This document shows positions 1 to 5,800 of a DNA stretch of 6,942 nucleotides, piece after piece. The notes beneath the pieces were generated by a model. It was given only the letters and a program-made list of their open reading frames with translations. It was not told where the DNA came from and did no database searches. The stretch covers positions 1 to 6,942 of the forward strand of contig JAEZHW010000004.1 of NCBI GenBank assembly GCA_023436775.1, in the 5' to 3' direction. Each line of letters opens with the position of its first letter. The first letter of the stretch is position 1. Position numbers and translations under genes: made by a program. Source of the DNA: Actinomycetes bacterium. GTDB taxonomy: Bacteria > Actinomycetota > Actinomycetes > Actinomycetales > Microbacteriaceae.

Positions 1-77
1 GCTTCGGCCTTGTGGTGGAACGCGAACGAGCCGTCATTGGAGGTTGCGGTGGTCTTCCCGCGAACGATCGTGGTCAT
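1..77 (-). CDS. Hypothetical protein with G-x-F-x6-E N-terminal tag (5' end only)
   Basis: Only the first 25 codons are inside the window; the frame is open to the edge. The ATG is at 77. The visible peptide carries the tag found in five other proteins here: Gly16-x-Phe18, then Glu25 nine residues after the glycine. It is closest to the tags of the 104- and 359-residue proteins encoded just upstream, sharing the KTT/KTS stretch, the DGSFA core and an HHKAE or HAKAE ending. The DNA of 1-77 matches 332-408 at about 60 of 77 positions by hand count, so this is a recent tandem paralogue at least in its 5' part. The gene starts 16 bases after the stop of the preceding gene, and the conserved leader fills that gap. 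The body of the protein is unseen, so no function can be given. Confidence 0.72.
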   Translation of the reverse strand, partial: MTTIVRGKTTATSNDGSFAFHHKAE

Positions 78-93
78 GGTTGTAGGTGGACGG
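78..93 (-). promoter_or_regulatory. Conserved start-codon leader, copy 1
   Basis: On the minus strand this reads CCGTCCACCTACAACC directly before the ATG at 77. It matches the leaders of four other tagged genes. It contains no Shine-Dalgarno-like purine run. Here it lies between genes, just after the TAG stop at 94-96, so its conservation cannot come from coding for a protein tail. Its role is unknown. Confidence 0.55.
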
Positions 94-408
94 CTATCGG
101 CCGGAACCGCCGGCGGAGTCTGTTGAGCCCCACATCTGGCCGTCGGGGTCGATCAGCGCATCCCGGTGGACGTGCCTGGTGCTGCCGTCGGCCAAGGTGA
201 TGTGCTTCGTGCCCGGCCAGACGCACCCCTCGACGTTCACGACACGCTCCATGCTGCCGTCAGGCATCAGCAGCCAGGCGACCGTGGCCTGCTCATCGCC
301 GGCCGGGCTGGCGTCGAGAACGGCTGGGTCGGCCTCAGCTTTGGCGTGGGGCGCGAACGAGCCGTCGGTGGAGGCTGCGGTGGTCTTCCCGCGCGGGCTG
401 CCGGTCAT
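94..408 (-). CDS. 104-residue tagged hypothetical protein with PDGS-type repeats
   Basis: I do not recognise a named family. The N-terminus carries the shared tag: Gly16, Phe18, Glu25, Asp27, Pro28. After a short Ala/Asp-rich linker, the body (about 43-95) is a chain of short beta-type units around D-G turns: MPDGS, LADGS and IDPDG. It also has tryptophans, a lone Cys and His residues. The first body unit (A-W-L-L-M-P-D-G-S-M-E) resembles the first body unit of the protein at 6295-6867 (S-W-R-R-L-P-D-G-S-I-E), so the two may be paralogues, this one short and lacking the G-x-LH repeats. The ATG at 408 overlaps the stop of the upstream gene as ATGA, so translation is probably coupled. It ends in a Gly/Ser-rich tail. 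It may be a small beta-rich, possibly surface or binding protein; that is inference. Confidence 0.7.
   Translation of the reverse strand: MTGSPRGKTTAASTDGSFAPHAKAEADPAVLDASPAGDEQATVAWLLMPDGSMERVVNVEGCVWPGTKHITLADGSTRHVHRDALIDPDGQMWGSTDSAGGSGR
332..408 (-). repeat. Tag-coding DNA repeat, copy 2 (versus 1-77 and 1405-1484)
   Basis: The DNA coding for the N-terminal tag is repeated three times at the left of the window: 1-77, 332-408 and 1405-1484. The first two align without gaps at about 60 of 77 positions by hand count, including two fully identical 10-base blocks. The third is one codon longer and more diverged. The copies lie in the same orientation and coincide with gene starts. Confidence 0.65.
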
Positions 409-1484
409 ACCGGTAGGTGTGCGGGATCACCAGCGCCCGCGCCCACATCGTCGCGGTAGTGCGACACCCCCATGATCCGGCGATACGCCTCGCCCCGGTC
501 GTCAGGGATCGTGTGGCTGACGCAGTCGCGCAACGTCATCGAGCCGGGGCTGAAGTCCGCGATCCGGCCACCCTTCCGCTTCAGGTCGGCACCGTAGAAC
601 GAGCCGGTCTCGGGGCACAGCGGTTCGACGTTCATGGTGGTGGCGGTGCGGTCGGGCGCCCAGAAGTAGCCGTTGATGATGTCGTCGCCGTTCGGGCCGT
701 CGCCGGGCTGACGGTCGGTCGCCAGGAACAGACAGCCGGGCATCGGGTCCTCGCCGGAGATCCCGTGGTCGATCAAGTACACGGCGGCGATCGGCGAGTT
801 CTCCGGCGGGTTGTACGGATCCTCCACCGGGAGGTCGTCGAAGCCGGCGATCGGCTCGACCTTCGGCACCACCCTGGACCGGACGTCGGCGAACCGGTCC
901 GCACAGCCCTGCGCGCCGCCGTAACCGGCCTGGACCGCGACCAGGTCGTCGACGGGGATGTAGGCCCCCTTGGTGCGCTGCCCCTTCAGCAGGACGACCA
1001 GGCGATCAGCCTCCCCGGACGCGGCCGGCTTGCCCTCGACGGTGTACACCTCACCCTCCCGGGACACGCACAGCAAGGTGGCGGGCTTGCCGTGGAGCTC
1101 TGCGTAGCGCAGCAGGGTGGTGTCCTTGTCCTCCAGGTCGGCCAGCGCCACCGCGGCGGCCCGGTTGCGGGCGCGGCGTGCCGGGTCGCCGGTGAACCGG
1201 ATCGTCACACGGCGGATACGCCGGTCGTCAGCCGGCCCTTCGCTGATCCGCGGGTCGTCGATCGTCGAGATGCCGGGCTTCGTGCTCGGCTCCGCGACCA
1301 GGCCCAGGTCGTCGCAGGGTGACAGCCGGTCCTCGAACGCTTCGCGGCCAGGGACGGTCTCGACGCGGGCTCCGGGTGAGACCAGTCCGACTACTGCCGG
1401 GTCGGCCTCGGCCTTGTGGTGGGGTGCGAAGGAACCGTCGGTGGACGCCGCGGAGGTCTTGCGGCGCAGGAAGTTGTCAGCCAT
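405..1484 (-). CDS. 359-residue tagged hypothetical protein
   Basis: I do not recognise the body of this protein. The ATG at 1484 is chosen because the shared tag follows at once: Gly17, Phe19, Glu26, Asp28, Pro29. The longer open frame to 1568 adds only an Arg-rich, low-complexity stretch upstream of the conserved leader. After the tag comes a disordered Pro/Asp/Glu-rich segment to about residue 95. Then follows a basic region with an Ala/Arg-rich helix (RRARNRAAAVALADLE) and an alpha/beta-looking section with alternating hydrophobic strands (ATLLCV, LVVLLKG, AAVYLIDHG, GCLFLATD). The C-terminal part holds several single Cys residues and a basic D-L-K-R-K-G-G patch. There is no signal peptide or membrane segment, so it is probably cytoplasmic. 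It is the first gene of the left minus-strand series, divergent from the pilin-like gene, and its TGA overlaps the next ATG. Confidence 0.75.
   Translation of the reverse strand: MADNFLRRKTSAASTDGSFAPHHKAEADPAVVGLVSPGARVETVPGREAFEDRLSPCDDLGLVAEPSTKPGISTIDDPRISEGPADDRRIRRVTIRFTGDPARRARNRAAAVALADLEDKDTTLLRYAELHGKPATLLCVSREGEVYTVEGKPAASGEADRLVVLLKGQRTKGAYIPVDDLVAVQAGYGGAQGCADRFADVRSRVVPKVEPIAGFDDLPVEDPYNPPENSPIAAVYLIDHGISGEDPMPGCLFLATDRQPGDGPNGDDIINGYFWAPDRTATTMNVEPLCPETGSFYGADLKRKGGRIADFSPGSMTLRDCVSHTIPDDRGEAYRRIMGVSHYRDDVGAGAGDPAHLPV
409..424 (-). promoter_or_regulatory. Conserved start-codon leader, degenerate copy 2
   Basis: The minus strand reads CCGCACACCTACCGGT before the ATG at 408. It keeps CCG, ACACC and TAC at the same distance as the other copies but is the most diverged of the five. 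It lies entirely inside the 3' end of the upstream 359-residue gene. Confidence 0.35.
1405..1484 (-). repeat. Tag-coding DNA repeat, copy 3
   Basis: This is the third direct copy of the tag-coding DNA. It is most like 1-77 in its tag core (GCCTCGGCCTTGTGGTGG on the plus strand versus GCTTCGGCCTTGTGGTGG at position 1) and less like it near the start codon. It codes for residues 1-26 of the 359-residue protein. Confidence 0.6.
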
Positions 1485-1500
1485 ACCTGTTGGTGGACGG
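1485..1500 (-). promoter_or_regulatory. Conserved start-codon leader, copy 3
   Basis: The minus strand reads CCGTCCACCAACAGGT immediately before the ATG at 1484. It shares CCGTCCACC with copies 1 and 4 at a distance of 16 bases from the start codon. In this case it sits in the divergent intergenic region, so no upstream coding sequence explains its conservation. Confidence 0.55.
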
Positions 1501-1606
1501 CGGCGGCGAGTGCCTGGGACCGCGGATCTGGCCAGGCGGAGCAGGTCCCTCGCCCTCCCGCAGCCCACAGATTCTGCCGATCTCCAGCCGACCCACCTTC
1601 ACCTGC

Positions 1607-1612
1607 GGAAAG
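1607..1612 (+). promoter_or_regulatory. Ribosome binding site for the pilin-like gene
   Basis: GGAAAG stands 8 bases before the GTG at 1621. This decides the start: the same frame is open far upstream to 1117, but that part is antisense to the 359-residue gene. GTG 1621 also gives the short charged leader expected of a prepilin. Confidence 0.6.
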
Positions 1613-1620
1613 CTGAGCCG

Positions 1621-3210
1621 GTGAACAGGCAGGTCAAGGCGCCGACGTGCCAGTCGGAACGAGGGACAACGCTGGTATCGGTGTTGATCCTGATGACGGT
1701 CCTGACCATGGCCGCCCTGGTGACAGCCACGGCGGTCGTGAACACGACCAGAAGGATTGTGTCCTCCCGCAGCCTGGCGCAGGCGCGGACCTCCGCCGAC
1801 GCGGGCCTGACCTCCGGCGTCGCCGCCTTCATGGCTGGCGTCCACGAGATGCCGGAGTCGACCCCTCTCAGGTCTGAACCCGATCCCAGGATGAAGTACG
1901 AGGTGTACTGGTCCAGGGACACTGCCGAGAAGACGGTGACCTTCGTCGCCAGGGGCTACACCGATGATGGTGCCCAGGCCAGGACCCGGGCCAAGTACGC
2001 CTACACGGAAGAGACCAATCCCGGTGCGGAGGTGGACGAGATCACCCTCTTCGGCACCGACATGACGATGCTGCAGGAGATGCCTGCGATCAGCACCGAC
2101 ATCTTCGAGATGAGCATCAACAACCCGGGCGGCACGTTCACCTGCCAGGGCCGGCTCGACGCGAACGTCAAGATCGCGGGTCGGTTCCAGGCGAACGGCA
2201 ACTGCAAGATCAAGGGCAACCTGCACGTCGCAGGCAACATCGTCAGCGGAACAGGGTCGGACCGGATCGAGGGGAACCTGACCGTCTCGGCCACCAGCGG
2301 CACCAACAGGTTTGCCGGAAGCGTCGGCGGCAACTACCACGCCGGGACCGCCACCACTTCCCTCGACACCTACGGTGACGCGATCGCTGTGGGCGGCAAC
2401 CTGGTCGCAGCGGGGAACGTCACCATGTACGACCGGTCGATACGAGGGTGGGCGACGGTTCCCGCCGTCAAGTCGTTCAAGTCAGGCTGGGGCGCCGGCA
2501 CCGAAGTGCTCGCCGGATCGCATCCCAAGGTTCTCGGCGGGGTCCTCCGGCCCGCCACGGTCGCAGCGCCAGCCGCACCGGTCATGAGCGAATGGAAGGA
2601 CTACACCTACCGTGCGTCCGACTGGCCCGGGTACGGCTACAAGACGCTGACGTCCGCCGAATGCCTGTCGTTCAACGACCACACAGGGACAGGCTGGGCG
2701 GGGCTGTCCGGCTACAGCTCTCCCATCGTGATCGACGCCACCGGGTGCACGGAGAACGGGTTCACCGGGTTGACGTCCAACAACGGCTCTGCGAAGACAG
2801 CAGCCATCCAGGCGAACATCGTGCTGCTCGCCAAGAGGTTCAAGCTGTCGAACACGCTCACGATCAAGCCGGCGCCCGGGAAGGACCCCAGGATGTGGTT
2901 CATGGTCCCGGACGAGACAGCGAACGGTAAGCCTGCGGTGACGTCGTGCGCCGGCGGTGACTCCGGTGAGATCAACCTGAACAACGTCACGCTCACCGTC
3001 CCGTCGATGCTCTACACGCCGTACTGCATCAGGGACAGCGGCGGAGGGAAGTTCGTCGGCACCATGTACGGCGCAGGCCTGATCAAGGGCGGGCCGCTCA
3101 TCATCGACCCGGTGAAGGTGCCGTTCCCAGGGGGAGGGGCGGGCCCCGGGCACGGTGGCGGGTCCGGCATCACCCTCGGCGCCCTTCTTGAACGGTGGGA
3201 CATCAGCTGA
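1621..3210 (+). CDS. PilX/GspK-like type IV pilin-type surface protein with beta-helix region
   Basis: This 529-residue protein starts with a prepilin-like N-terminus: a short basic leader ending E13-R14-G15, then T-T-L-V and an unbroken hydrophobic helix (about 16-40) followed by a T-T-R-R stop. Prepilin peptidase would be expected to cut after Gly15. Position 5 of the mature protein is Ser, not Glu, as is usual for GspK and PilX-type minor pilins. Residues about 170-272 hold repeated short G-N-L, G-R-F and G-N-V turns with alternating hydrophobics, resembling bactofilin-like right-handed beta-helices. The remainder resembles the C-terminal domain of actinobacterial PilX-type proteins, with a F-V-G-T-M-Y-G-A-G segment, a Gly-rich loop (about 504-517) and a final W-D-I-S. 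Six Cys downstream of the helix could form disulfides outside the membrane. No pilus-assembly gene is nearby. AGG/AGA make up 12 of 24 Arg codons, unlike the neighbours. Fine function is unknown. Confidence 0.82.
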   Translation: MNRQVKAPTCQSERGTTLVSVLILMTVLTMAALVTATAVVNTTRRIVSSRSLAQARTSADAGLTSGVAAFMAGVHEMPESTPLRSEPDPRMKYEVYWSRDTAEKTVTFVARGYTDDGAQARTRAKYAYTEETNPGAEVDEITLFGTDMTMLQEMPAISTDIFEMSINNPGGTFTCQGRLDANVKIAGRFQANGNCKIKGNLHVAGNIVSGTGSDRIEGNLTVSATSGTNRFAGSVGGNYHAGTATTSLDTYGDAIAVGGNLVAAGNVTMYDRSIRGWATVPAVKSFKSGWGAGTEVLAGSHPKVLGGVLRPATVAAPAAPVMSEWKDYTYRASDWPGYGYKTLTSAECLSFNDHTGTGWAGLSGYSSPIVIDATGCTENGFTGLTSNNGSAKTAAIQANIVLLAKRFKLSNTLTIKPAPGKDPRMWFMVPDETANGKPAVTSCAGGDSGEINLNNVTLTVPSMLYTPYCIRDSGGGKFVGTMYGAGLIKGGPLIIDPVKVPFPGGGAGPGHGGGSGITLGALLERWDIS

Positions 3211-3275
3211 CGCCCGCGTGGTCGCCGAAGCCGCGAGGGGTGTCGGGTGACGATCAGGGTGGGCGCCGGCCGGCG
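3211..3275. other. Convergent intergenic spacer with weak hairpin candidates
   Basis: This 65-base gap lies between two convergent stop codons, where a bidirectional terminator would be expected. A 12-base perfect palindrome CGCCGGCCGGCG (3264-3275) abuts the stop of the minus-strand gene. CCCGCG at 3213-3218 could pair with CGCGAGGG at 3232-3239 through a six-pair stem with one bulge. Neither is followed by a U-run, so an intrinsic terminator is possible but not shown. Confidence 0.25.
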
Positions 3276-3812
3276 TCAGTGTCTGCCTGACCAGGCCGAC
3301 GGCCGGGGCGACACCCAGCCGAGACGGGTGGCGTCAGCCGCGGCCTCTCCGGGTGTGGCGGGATCGCCGTTGTCGTCGGTGCACACGCAGGTCTCGCGGG
3401 ACGCCCACGGCCCGCCGTGCCACGGGCAGATGGCGGGTGCGTCCGCCGGGATGGCTACCGGGTCTGGGGTCCGGCGCAGGCGCTGCTGCTCGGCCGGGCT
3501 CACCACCCAGTCCGGGTTCACGGAGGCGACCACCCCGGCCCACAGTGCGTCGCGGTCCTCGCCGGTCCAGTCATCTGCGGCGTGCAGCCGCACCTGCTGG
3601 CTCGCGAACCGCCACAGCCCGTTGCGCCGCTGAGGGATGTCAGCCAGTCCGGCGAGCACCTGGGCCGCCCGGGGGCTGCGCGCCTGGCAGCCGGCCAGAG
3701 CCGGACCGGCTGGCAGCGGTGCCGGCAGGACGAGCTCCGGGTCGGTCTCGGTCAGCACCTTCCCGGCGAACTGGCCACGGCGGTCGTGGACGTTGTTGAG
3801 CGCGTCGATCAT
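3276..3812 (-). CDS. 178-residue tagged hypothetical protein with CPWHG/CxC motif
   Basis: The family is unrecognised. The ATG at 3812 is supported by a GGAGG Shine-Dalgarno six bases upstream, by an ATGA overlap with the preceding gene, and by the shared tag right after it: Gly13, Phe15, Glu22, Asp24, Pro25. The much longer open frame upstream of 3812 runs in the wrong frame through the preceding gene and is low-complexity. The middle (about 45-115) is rich in Ala, Arg and Trp and looks helical. The C-terminal part carries C129-P-W-H132-G-G and C142-V-C144, a possible small metal site. A similar CPVHG...CxC occurs in the 118-residue protein of the same operon. It is the last gene before the convergent pilin-like gene, so it probably ends this transcript. 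It may bind nucleic acid or protein through the Cys/His site; that is inference. Confidence 0.75.
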   Translation of the reverse strand: MIDALNNVHDRRGQFAGKVLTETDPELVLPAPLPAGPALAGCQARSPRAAQVLAGLADIPQRRNGLWRFASQQVRLHAADDWTGEDRDALWAGVVASVNPDWVVSPAEQQRLRRTPDPVAIPADAPAICPWHGGPWASRETCVCTDDNGDPATPGEAAADATRLGWVSPRPSAWSGRH

Positions 3813-4423
3813 CGGGTTCCTCCGGCGAGGCGGGCGGCGCGGCCGGCGCGGCACGGGTCGTAGAAGCCGTCGTCCAGGTCGGCGCTGTTCATCGACCGTG
3901 CCTCCTCGATGACGAGCAGCCAGGTCGGGCCGGCCTGGGCGCAGGTCCGCTGCCAGCCCTGGTCGGCCGGGTACAGGTCGATCGCCTCCGTGGACAGCAG
4001 CTCGAAGCGGGGGTCGTCCAGGTCTGCCGGCACCCGGCTGCCGTCGGCCAGCTGCACCGCGGCGACCTGCAGGTTCGGGTTGCCGTCGGCGTCCGGCTCG
4101 AGAACGACCATCGTCGCTTCGGGCCACATCGCGGCGGCCAGGTCGCCGATCCGTTTCGCCCGGATCAGGCTGATCCGACCCTCGACCCGCTTCAGCTCGC
4201 TGATGTCGCAGGTGTCCCGCAGGTCGTGCAGCTCGGAGATCTCGAACTCGGTGAACTCCTCGCGCGAGTCGCCCGTCAGCACGTCGTCGGCCGACAAAGG
4301 GCAGGCCGGCGCAGCTGCCGCGAGGTTGGCGTCGGACGGGTCGACCTCGCTCTTCACCTGGTGGGTGAACATGCCCCTGGTGTCGTGGGCGTTGCCGTGG
4401 GCATCGATGACTGTGGCGCTCAT
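3809..4423 (-). CDS. 204-residue tagged hypothetical protein
   Basis: I recognise no family. The ATG at 4423 is chosen because it overlaps the upstream stop as ATGA and leads straight into the tag: Gly17, Phe19, Glu26, Asp28, Pro29. Upstream in frame there is only basic low-complexity sequence to 4591. The body begins with an acidic segment (about 40-75, with E-F-T-E-F-E-I-S-E-L), then a basic stretch (77-92: E-L-K-R-V-E-G-R-I-S-L-I-R-A-K-R). Next is a beta-rich part with strands T-M-V-V-L-E-P and L-Q-V-A-A-V-Q-L-A-D-G-S, and a segment ending in W-L-L-V-I-E-E-A-R. Cysteines at 41, 72, 161 and 191 are scattered and form no clear site. No signal peptide or membrane helix is seen, so it is probably soluble. 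It overlaps the next gene by ATGA, so its translation is probably coupled on both sides. Confidence 0.75.
   Translation of the reverse strand: MSATVIDAHGNAHDTRGMFTHQVKSEVDPSDANLAAAAPACPLSADDVLTGDSREEFTEFEISELHDLRDTCDISELKRVEGRISLIRAKRIGDLAAAMWPEATMVVLEPDADGNPNLQVAAVQLADGSRVPADLDDPRFELLSTEAIDLYPADQGWQRTCAQAGPTWLLVIEEARSMNSADLDDGFYDPCRAGRAARLAGGTR
3817..3823 (-). promoter_or_regulatory. Strong ribosome binding site replacing the shared leader
   Basis: GGAGGAA on the minus strand stands 4 bases before the ATG at 3812 (core GGAGG, 6 bases). This is the only tagged gene whose start has a canonical Shine-Dalgarno and lacks the CCGTCCACC leader. Confidence 0.65.
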
Positions 4424-4776
4424 GCCTGTGTGGTGGACGGCGGGGCCGCGGACCATTTCCGGGAAGTGTGGTCCTCCACTTCCGTCTCGGCCGTCTCGGC
4501 GTGGGTGGAGTCGACTGCGTGCAGGGGACAGGCCCGGTCGTCCAGCCCTTCCGCCCGGTCGCAGGCGCAGTCGCCGTGGACAGGGCACCAAGCGTCGGAC
4601 AGCTCGGTGCAGCCGCCAGCTGGTCGCTGGCTCGGCGCGCCCGTCCCGGCACGGAGCGCCGCCAGTTCCGCCTGGAGCGCGGAGATCAGGTCGGCCTGGA
4701 TACCGATGATCTCGCTGGGGGAGCCGCCGCGGGCCACCTGTTCCAGACGGGCGTTCAGCTCGGCGACCGTCGTCAC
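4420..4776 (-). CDS. 118-residue protein: short coiled coil plus Cys/His motif (CPVHGDCxC...CPLH)
   Basis: The start is a GTG at 4776 that overlaps the upstream stop as GTGA. Residues 4-43 form an amphipathic, probably coiled-coil helix with Leu/Ile spacing and an A-L-Q-A-E-L-A-A-L run. Then comes a Cys/His cluster: C56, C64-P-x-H67-G, C70-x-C72, C83-P-L-H86 and H92. I recall this CPxHGxCxC...CPLH pattern from actinobacterial phage and plasmid proteins, but not its function. The residues could bind one or two zinc ions. A helix plus a small zinc site would suit an oligomeric adaptor or a nucleic-acid-binding accessory protein. It has no N-terminal tag. The Ser/Thr/Pro-rich tail overlaps the leader and start of the next gene. 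The role of the protein is unknown. Confidence 0.72.
   Translation of the reverse strand: MTTVAELNARLEQVARGGSPSEIIGIQADLISALQAELAALRAGTGAPSQRPAGGCTELSDAWCPVHGDCACDRAEGLDDRACPLHAVDSTHAETAETEVEDHTSRKWSAAPPSTTQA
4424..4440 (-). promoter_or_regulatory. Conserved start-codon leader, copy 4
   Basis: The minus strand reads CCGTCCACCACACAGGC before the ATG at 4423. It equals the copy at 1485-1500 with one inserted base, and both end in ACAGG(T/C)ATG. It lies inside the 3' end of the upstream 118-residue gene, where it codes for P-S-T-T-Q-A. Confidence 0.55.
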
Positions 4777-5189
4777 GGTGTCACCTGCACTGTGGAGTCG
4801 TCACGGGACACCTCGGTGCCGTCCGGCAGCCGCACCCCGGTCAGCCACGCCAGGTCCGGGTCGTAGATCGGGGCTGTGCCTTCCGGCAACGCCTGCTCCC
4901 ACCGCTGGCCGAACCGCTGGCGACCAGCAGCCCGGGCGTCGGCGGTGTCACCGCCCGGCGTGACCACCCAGCTGTCGTGGGTTGCGTCACCGCACTCGCA
5001 CAGGAACGTGGGCGGCAGGTAGCCGCTGTTCGGATACTGAGCGACCCGGCGGGCATCGGGCCGGCCACAGTCGCCCTCGCACACGCCGACCTCCCGGATG
5101 ATCACACCACCAGGCCCGCAGGCCGACAGCCCCGGGGACAGCTGACAACCTGGCTCGAACCGGACGACGGCCGGCGCGGTGGCGGTCAT
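4773..5189 (-). CDS. 138-residue Cys-rich hypothetical protein
   Basis: The family is not recognised. The ATG at 5189 overlaps the stop of the kinase gene as ATGA, and the stop overlaps the next GTG, so it sits tightly within the operon. Cysteines come at 15 and 24, then in a pair of possible zinc knuckles: C37-E-G-D-C41 and C64-E-C66-G-D with H71 close behind. The order CxxxC ... LCxCGD looks like a small zinc ribbon of the type seen in actinophage accessory proteins; this is a likeness, not an assignment. The C-terminal half has A-A-G-R-Q-R-F-G-Q-R-W and ends in a beta-like L-P-D-G-T-E-V. It lacks the G-x-F-x6-E tag, a signal peptide and membrane segments. Being translated directly after a dNMP kinase, it might act in nucleotide or DNA metabolism, but the neighbourhood alone does not show that. 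Confidence 0.7.
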   Translation of the reverse strand: MTATAPAVVRFEPGCQLSPGLSACGPGGVIIREVGVCEGDCGRPDARRVAQYPNSGYLPPTFLCECGDATHDSWVVTPGGDTADARAAGRQRFGQRWEQALPEGTAPIYDPDLAWLTGVRLPDGTEVSRDDSTVQVTP

Positions 5190-5776
5190 GCGGCGCTCGT
5201 CCCGGCAGGCGGGAACCCGGCAGCCTCGTCGAACGACTGCAGCATCTCATCGACCCGCCTCGCCAGCCCGGCCAGGTCGGAGTCGTTGTGGAGGACCACG
5301 TCGAAGTCGTCGGGGCCGAGGCTCGACTCGGAGGAATGGGTGTTGACGGGCTCGTACCCGGGGCGCGCCACCCACACCGGCACGCCACCCATCTTGCGGA
5401 TCCGGGCGAGCTCGTTGCCGTACCGGATGCCGGTGATCGCGACCGAGGAGCAGTCGTCGGCCAGCTGGGTCGCTTCGCGGCAGACCACGTCCACCCACAC
5501 GTTCTCCCCGAGCAGGTGGCGGCCCACCTCGGTGCCGAGCCGCTGCAGCAGTTGGCGCACCTCCGGGTTCCTCTTCGACTGGTCGTAGCCGACCCGCGCG
5601 AAGAGCTCGGTGTACCGGATGTGGCCGCGGCCTTCCGGGATCAGCGGGTCGAGCGCGAGCAGGGCCTGCATCAGCGGCTTGCTCATGAAGGTGCGCTTCC
5701 AACCGTGCTGGGATTGCAGGATGTCGGCGACAGCGTCCTTGCCGGAGAAGGCGTACCCGCCCAGTCCAATGATCAT
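5186..5776 (-). CDS. Phage-type deoxynucleoside monophosphate kinase
   Basis: This 196-residue protein is a P-loop kinase of the phage deoxynucleoside monophosphate kinase family, which phosphorylates dNMPs to dNDPs with ATP to supply dNTPs for replication. It starts with a beta-strand and a Walker A loop G7-Y-A-F-S-G-K13-D, the S-G-K-D ending typical of the family. The middle, R-x-L-L-Q-R-L-G-T-E-V-G-R followed by E-N-V-W-V-D, matches the substrate/lid region I know from phage homologues. Further on come V-A-I-T-G-I-R-Y (a strand and Arg of the core), an I-R-K-M-G-G-V-P-V-W-V strand, and a C-terminal H-N-D-S-D-L-A-x-L segment usual at the end of the family. Length is normal. The ATG at 5776 has AAGGAG seven bases upstream. 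It begins 24 bases after the previous stop and overlaps the next ATG by four bases. It is the strongest sign of a phage origin here. Confidence 0.88.
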   Translation of the reverse strand: MIIGLGGYAFSGKDAVADILQSQHGWKRTFMSKPLMQALLALDPLIPEGRGHIRYTELFARVGYDQSKRNPEVRQLLQRLGTEVGRHLLGENVWVDVVCREATQLADDCSSVAITGIRYGNELARIRKMGGVPVWVARPGYEPVNTHSSESSLGPDDFDVVLHNDSDLAGLARRVDEMLQSFDEAAGFPPAGTSAA

Positions 5777-5783
5777 CGGGATG

Positions 5784-5789
5784 CTCCTT
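5784..5789 (-). promoter_or_regulatory. Ribosome binding site of the dNMP kinase gene
   Basis: AAGGAG on the minus strand stands seven bases before the ATG at 5776. This gene does not overlap its upstream neighbour and has its own canonical site, which suggests independent translation initiation within the operon. Confidence 0.65.
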
Positions 5790-5800
5790 GCGTGGTGGGG

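Larger units (their letters stand above)
1485..1620. promoter_or_regulatory. Divergent intergenic region
   Basis: These 136 bases separate two genes reading away from each other, so promoters for both the left minus-strand series and the pilin-like gene should lie here. I see no convincing -35/-10 pair on either strand. The minus strand has one weak -10-like CAGAAT near 1570 with no good partner. Apart from the leader at 1485-1500 and the ribosome binding site at 1607-1612 nothing stands out. Confidence 0.35.

Noticed and set aside
417..1322. A 301-residue plus-strand open frame
   Set aside because: It is antisense to the tagged 359-residue gene and of repetitive Val/Asp/Arg composition with no recognisable feature.
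1..1484. CRISPR or attachment-site explanation of the three repeats
   Set aside because: The copies are unevenly spaced, diverged and sit in coding frame at gene starts, which fits duplicated tag-coding DNA better. No tRNA or integrase is visible.
1117..1620. Upstream extension of the pilin-like gene
   Set aside because: The frame is open, but it overlaps the opposite gene and intergenic DNA. It would bury the prepilin leader, and GTG 1621 has a proper ribosome site.
1477..2340. A 287-residue minus-strand frame opposite the pilin-like gene, ending close to the start at 1484
   Set aside because: It is antisense to a well-supported gene, of low-complexity composition, and has no ribosome site. 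Its final P-P-S-T merely reflects the conserved leader in that frame.
3264..3275. Palindrome as a rho-independent terminator
   Set aside because: It leaves no room for a loop with a long stem and has no U-run on either strand, so I note it only as a weak candidate within the spacer.
3276..4652. A 458-residue minus-strand open frame covering two shorter genes
   Set aside because: Only the part from ATG 3812 is supported (ribosome site, ATGA overlap, tag). The upstream part is Arg/Pro/Gly-rich, typical of an empty frame in GC-rich DNA, and lies in the wrong frame over the 204- and 118-residue genes.
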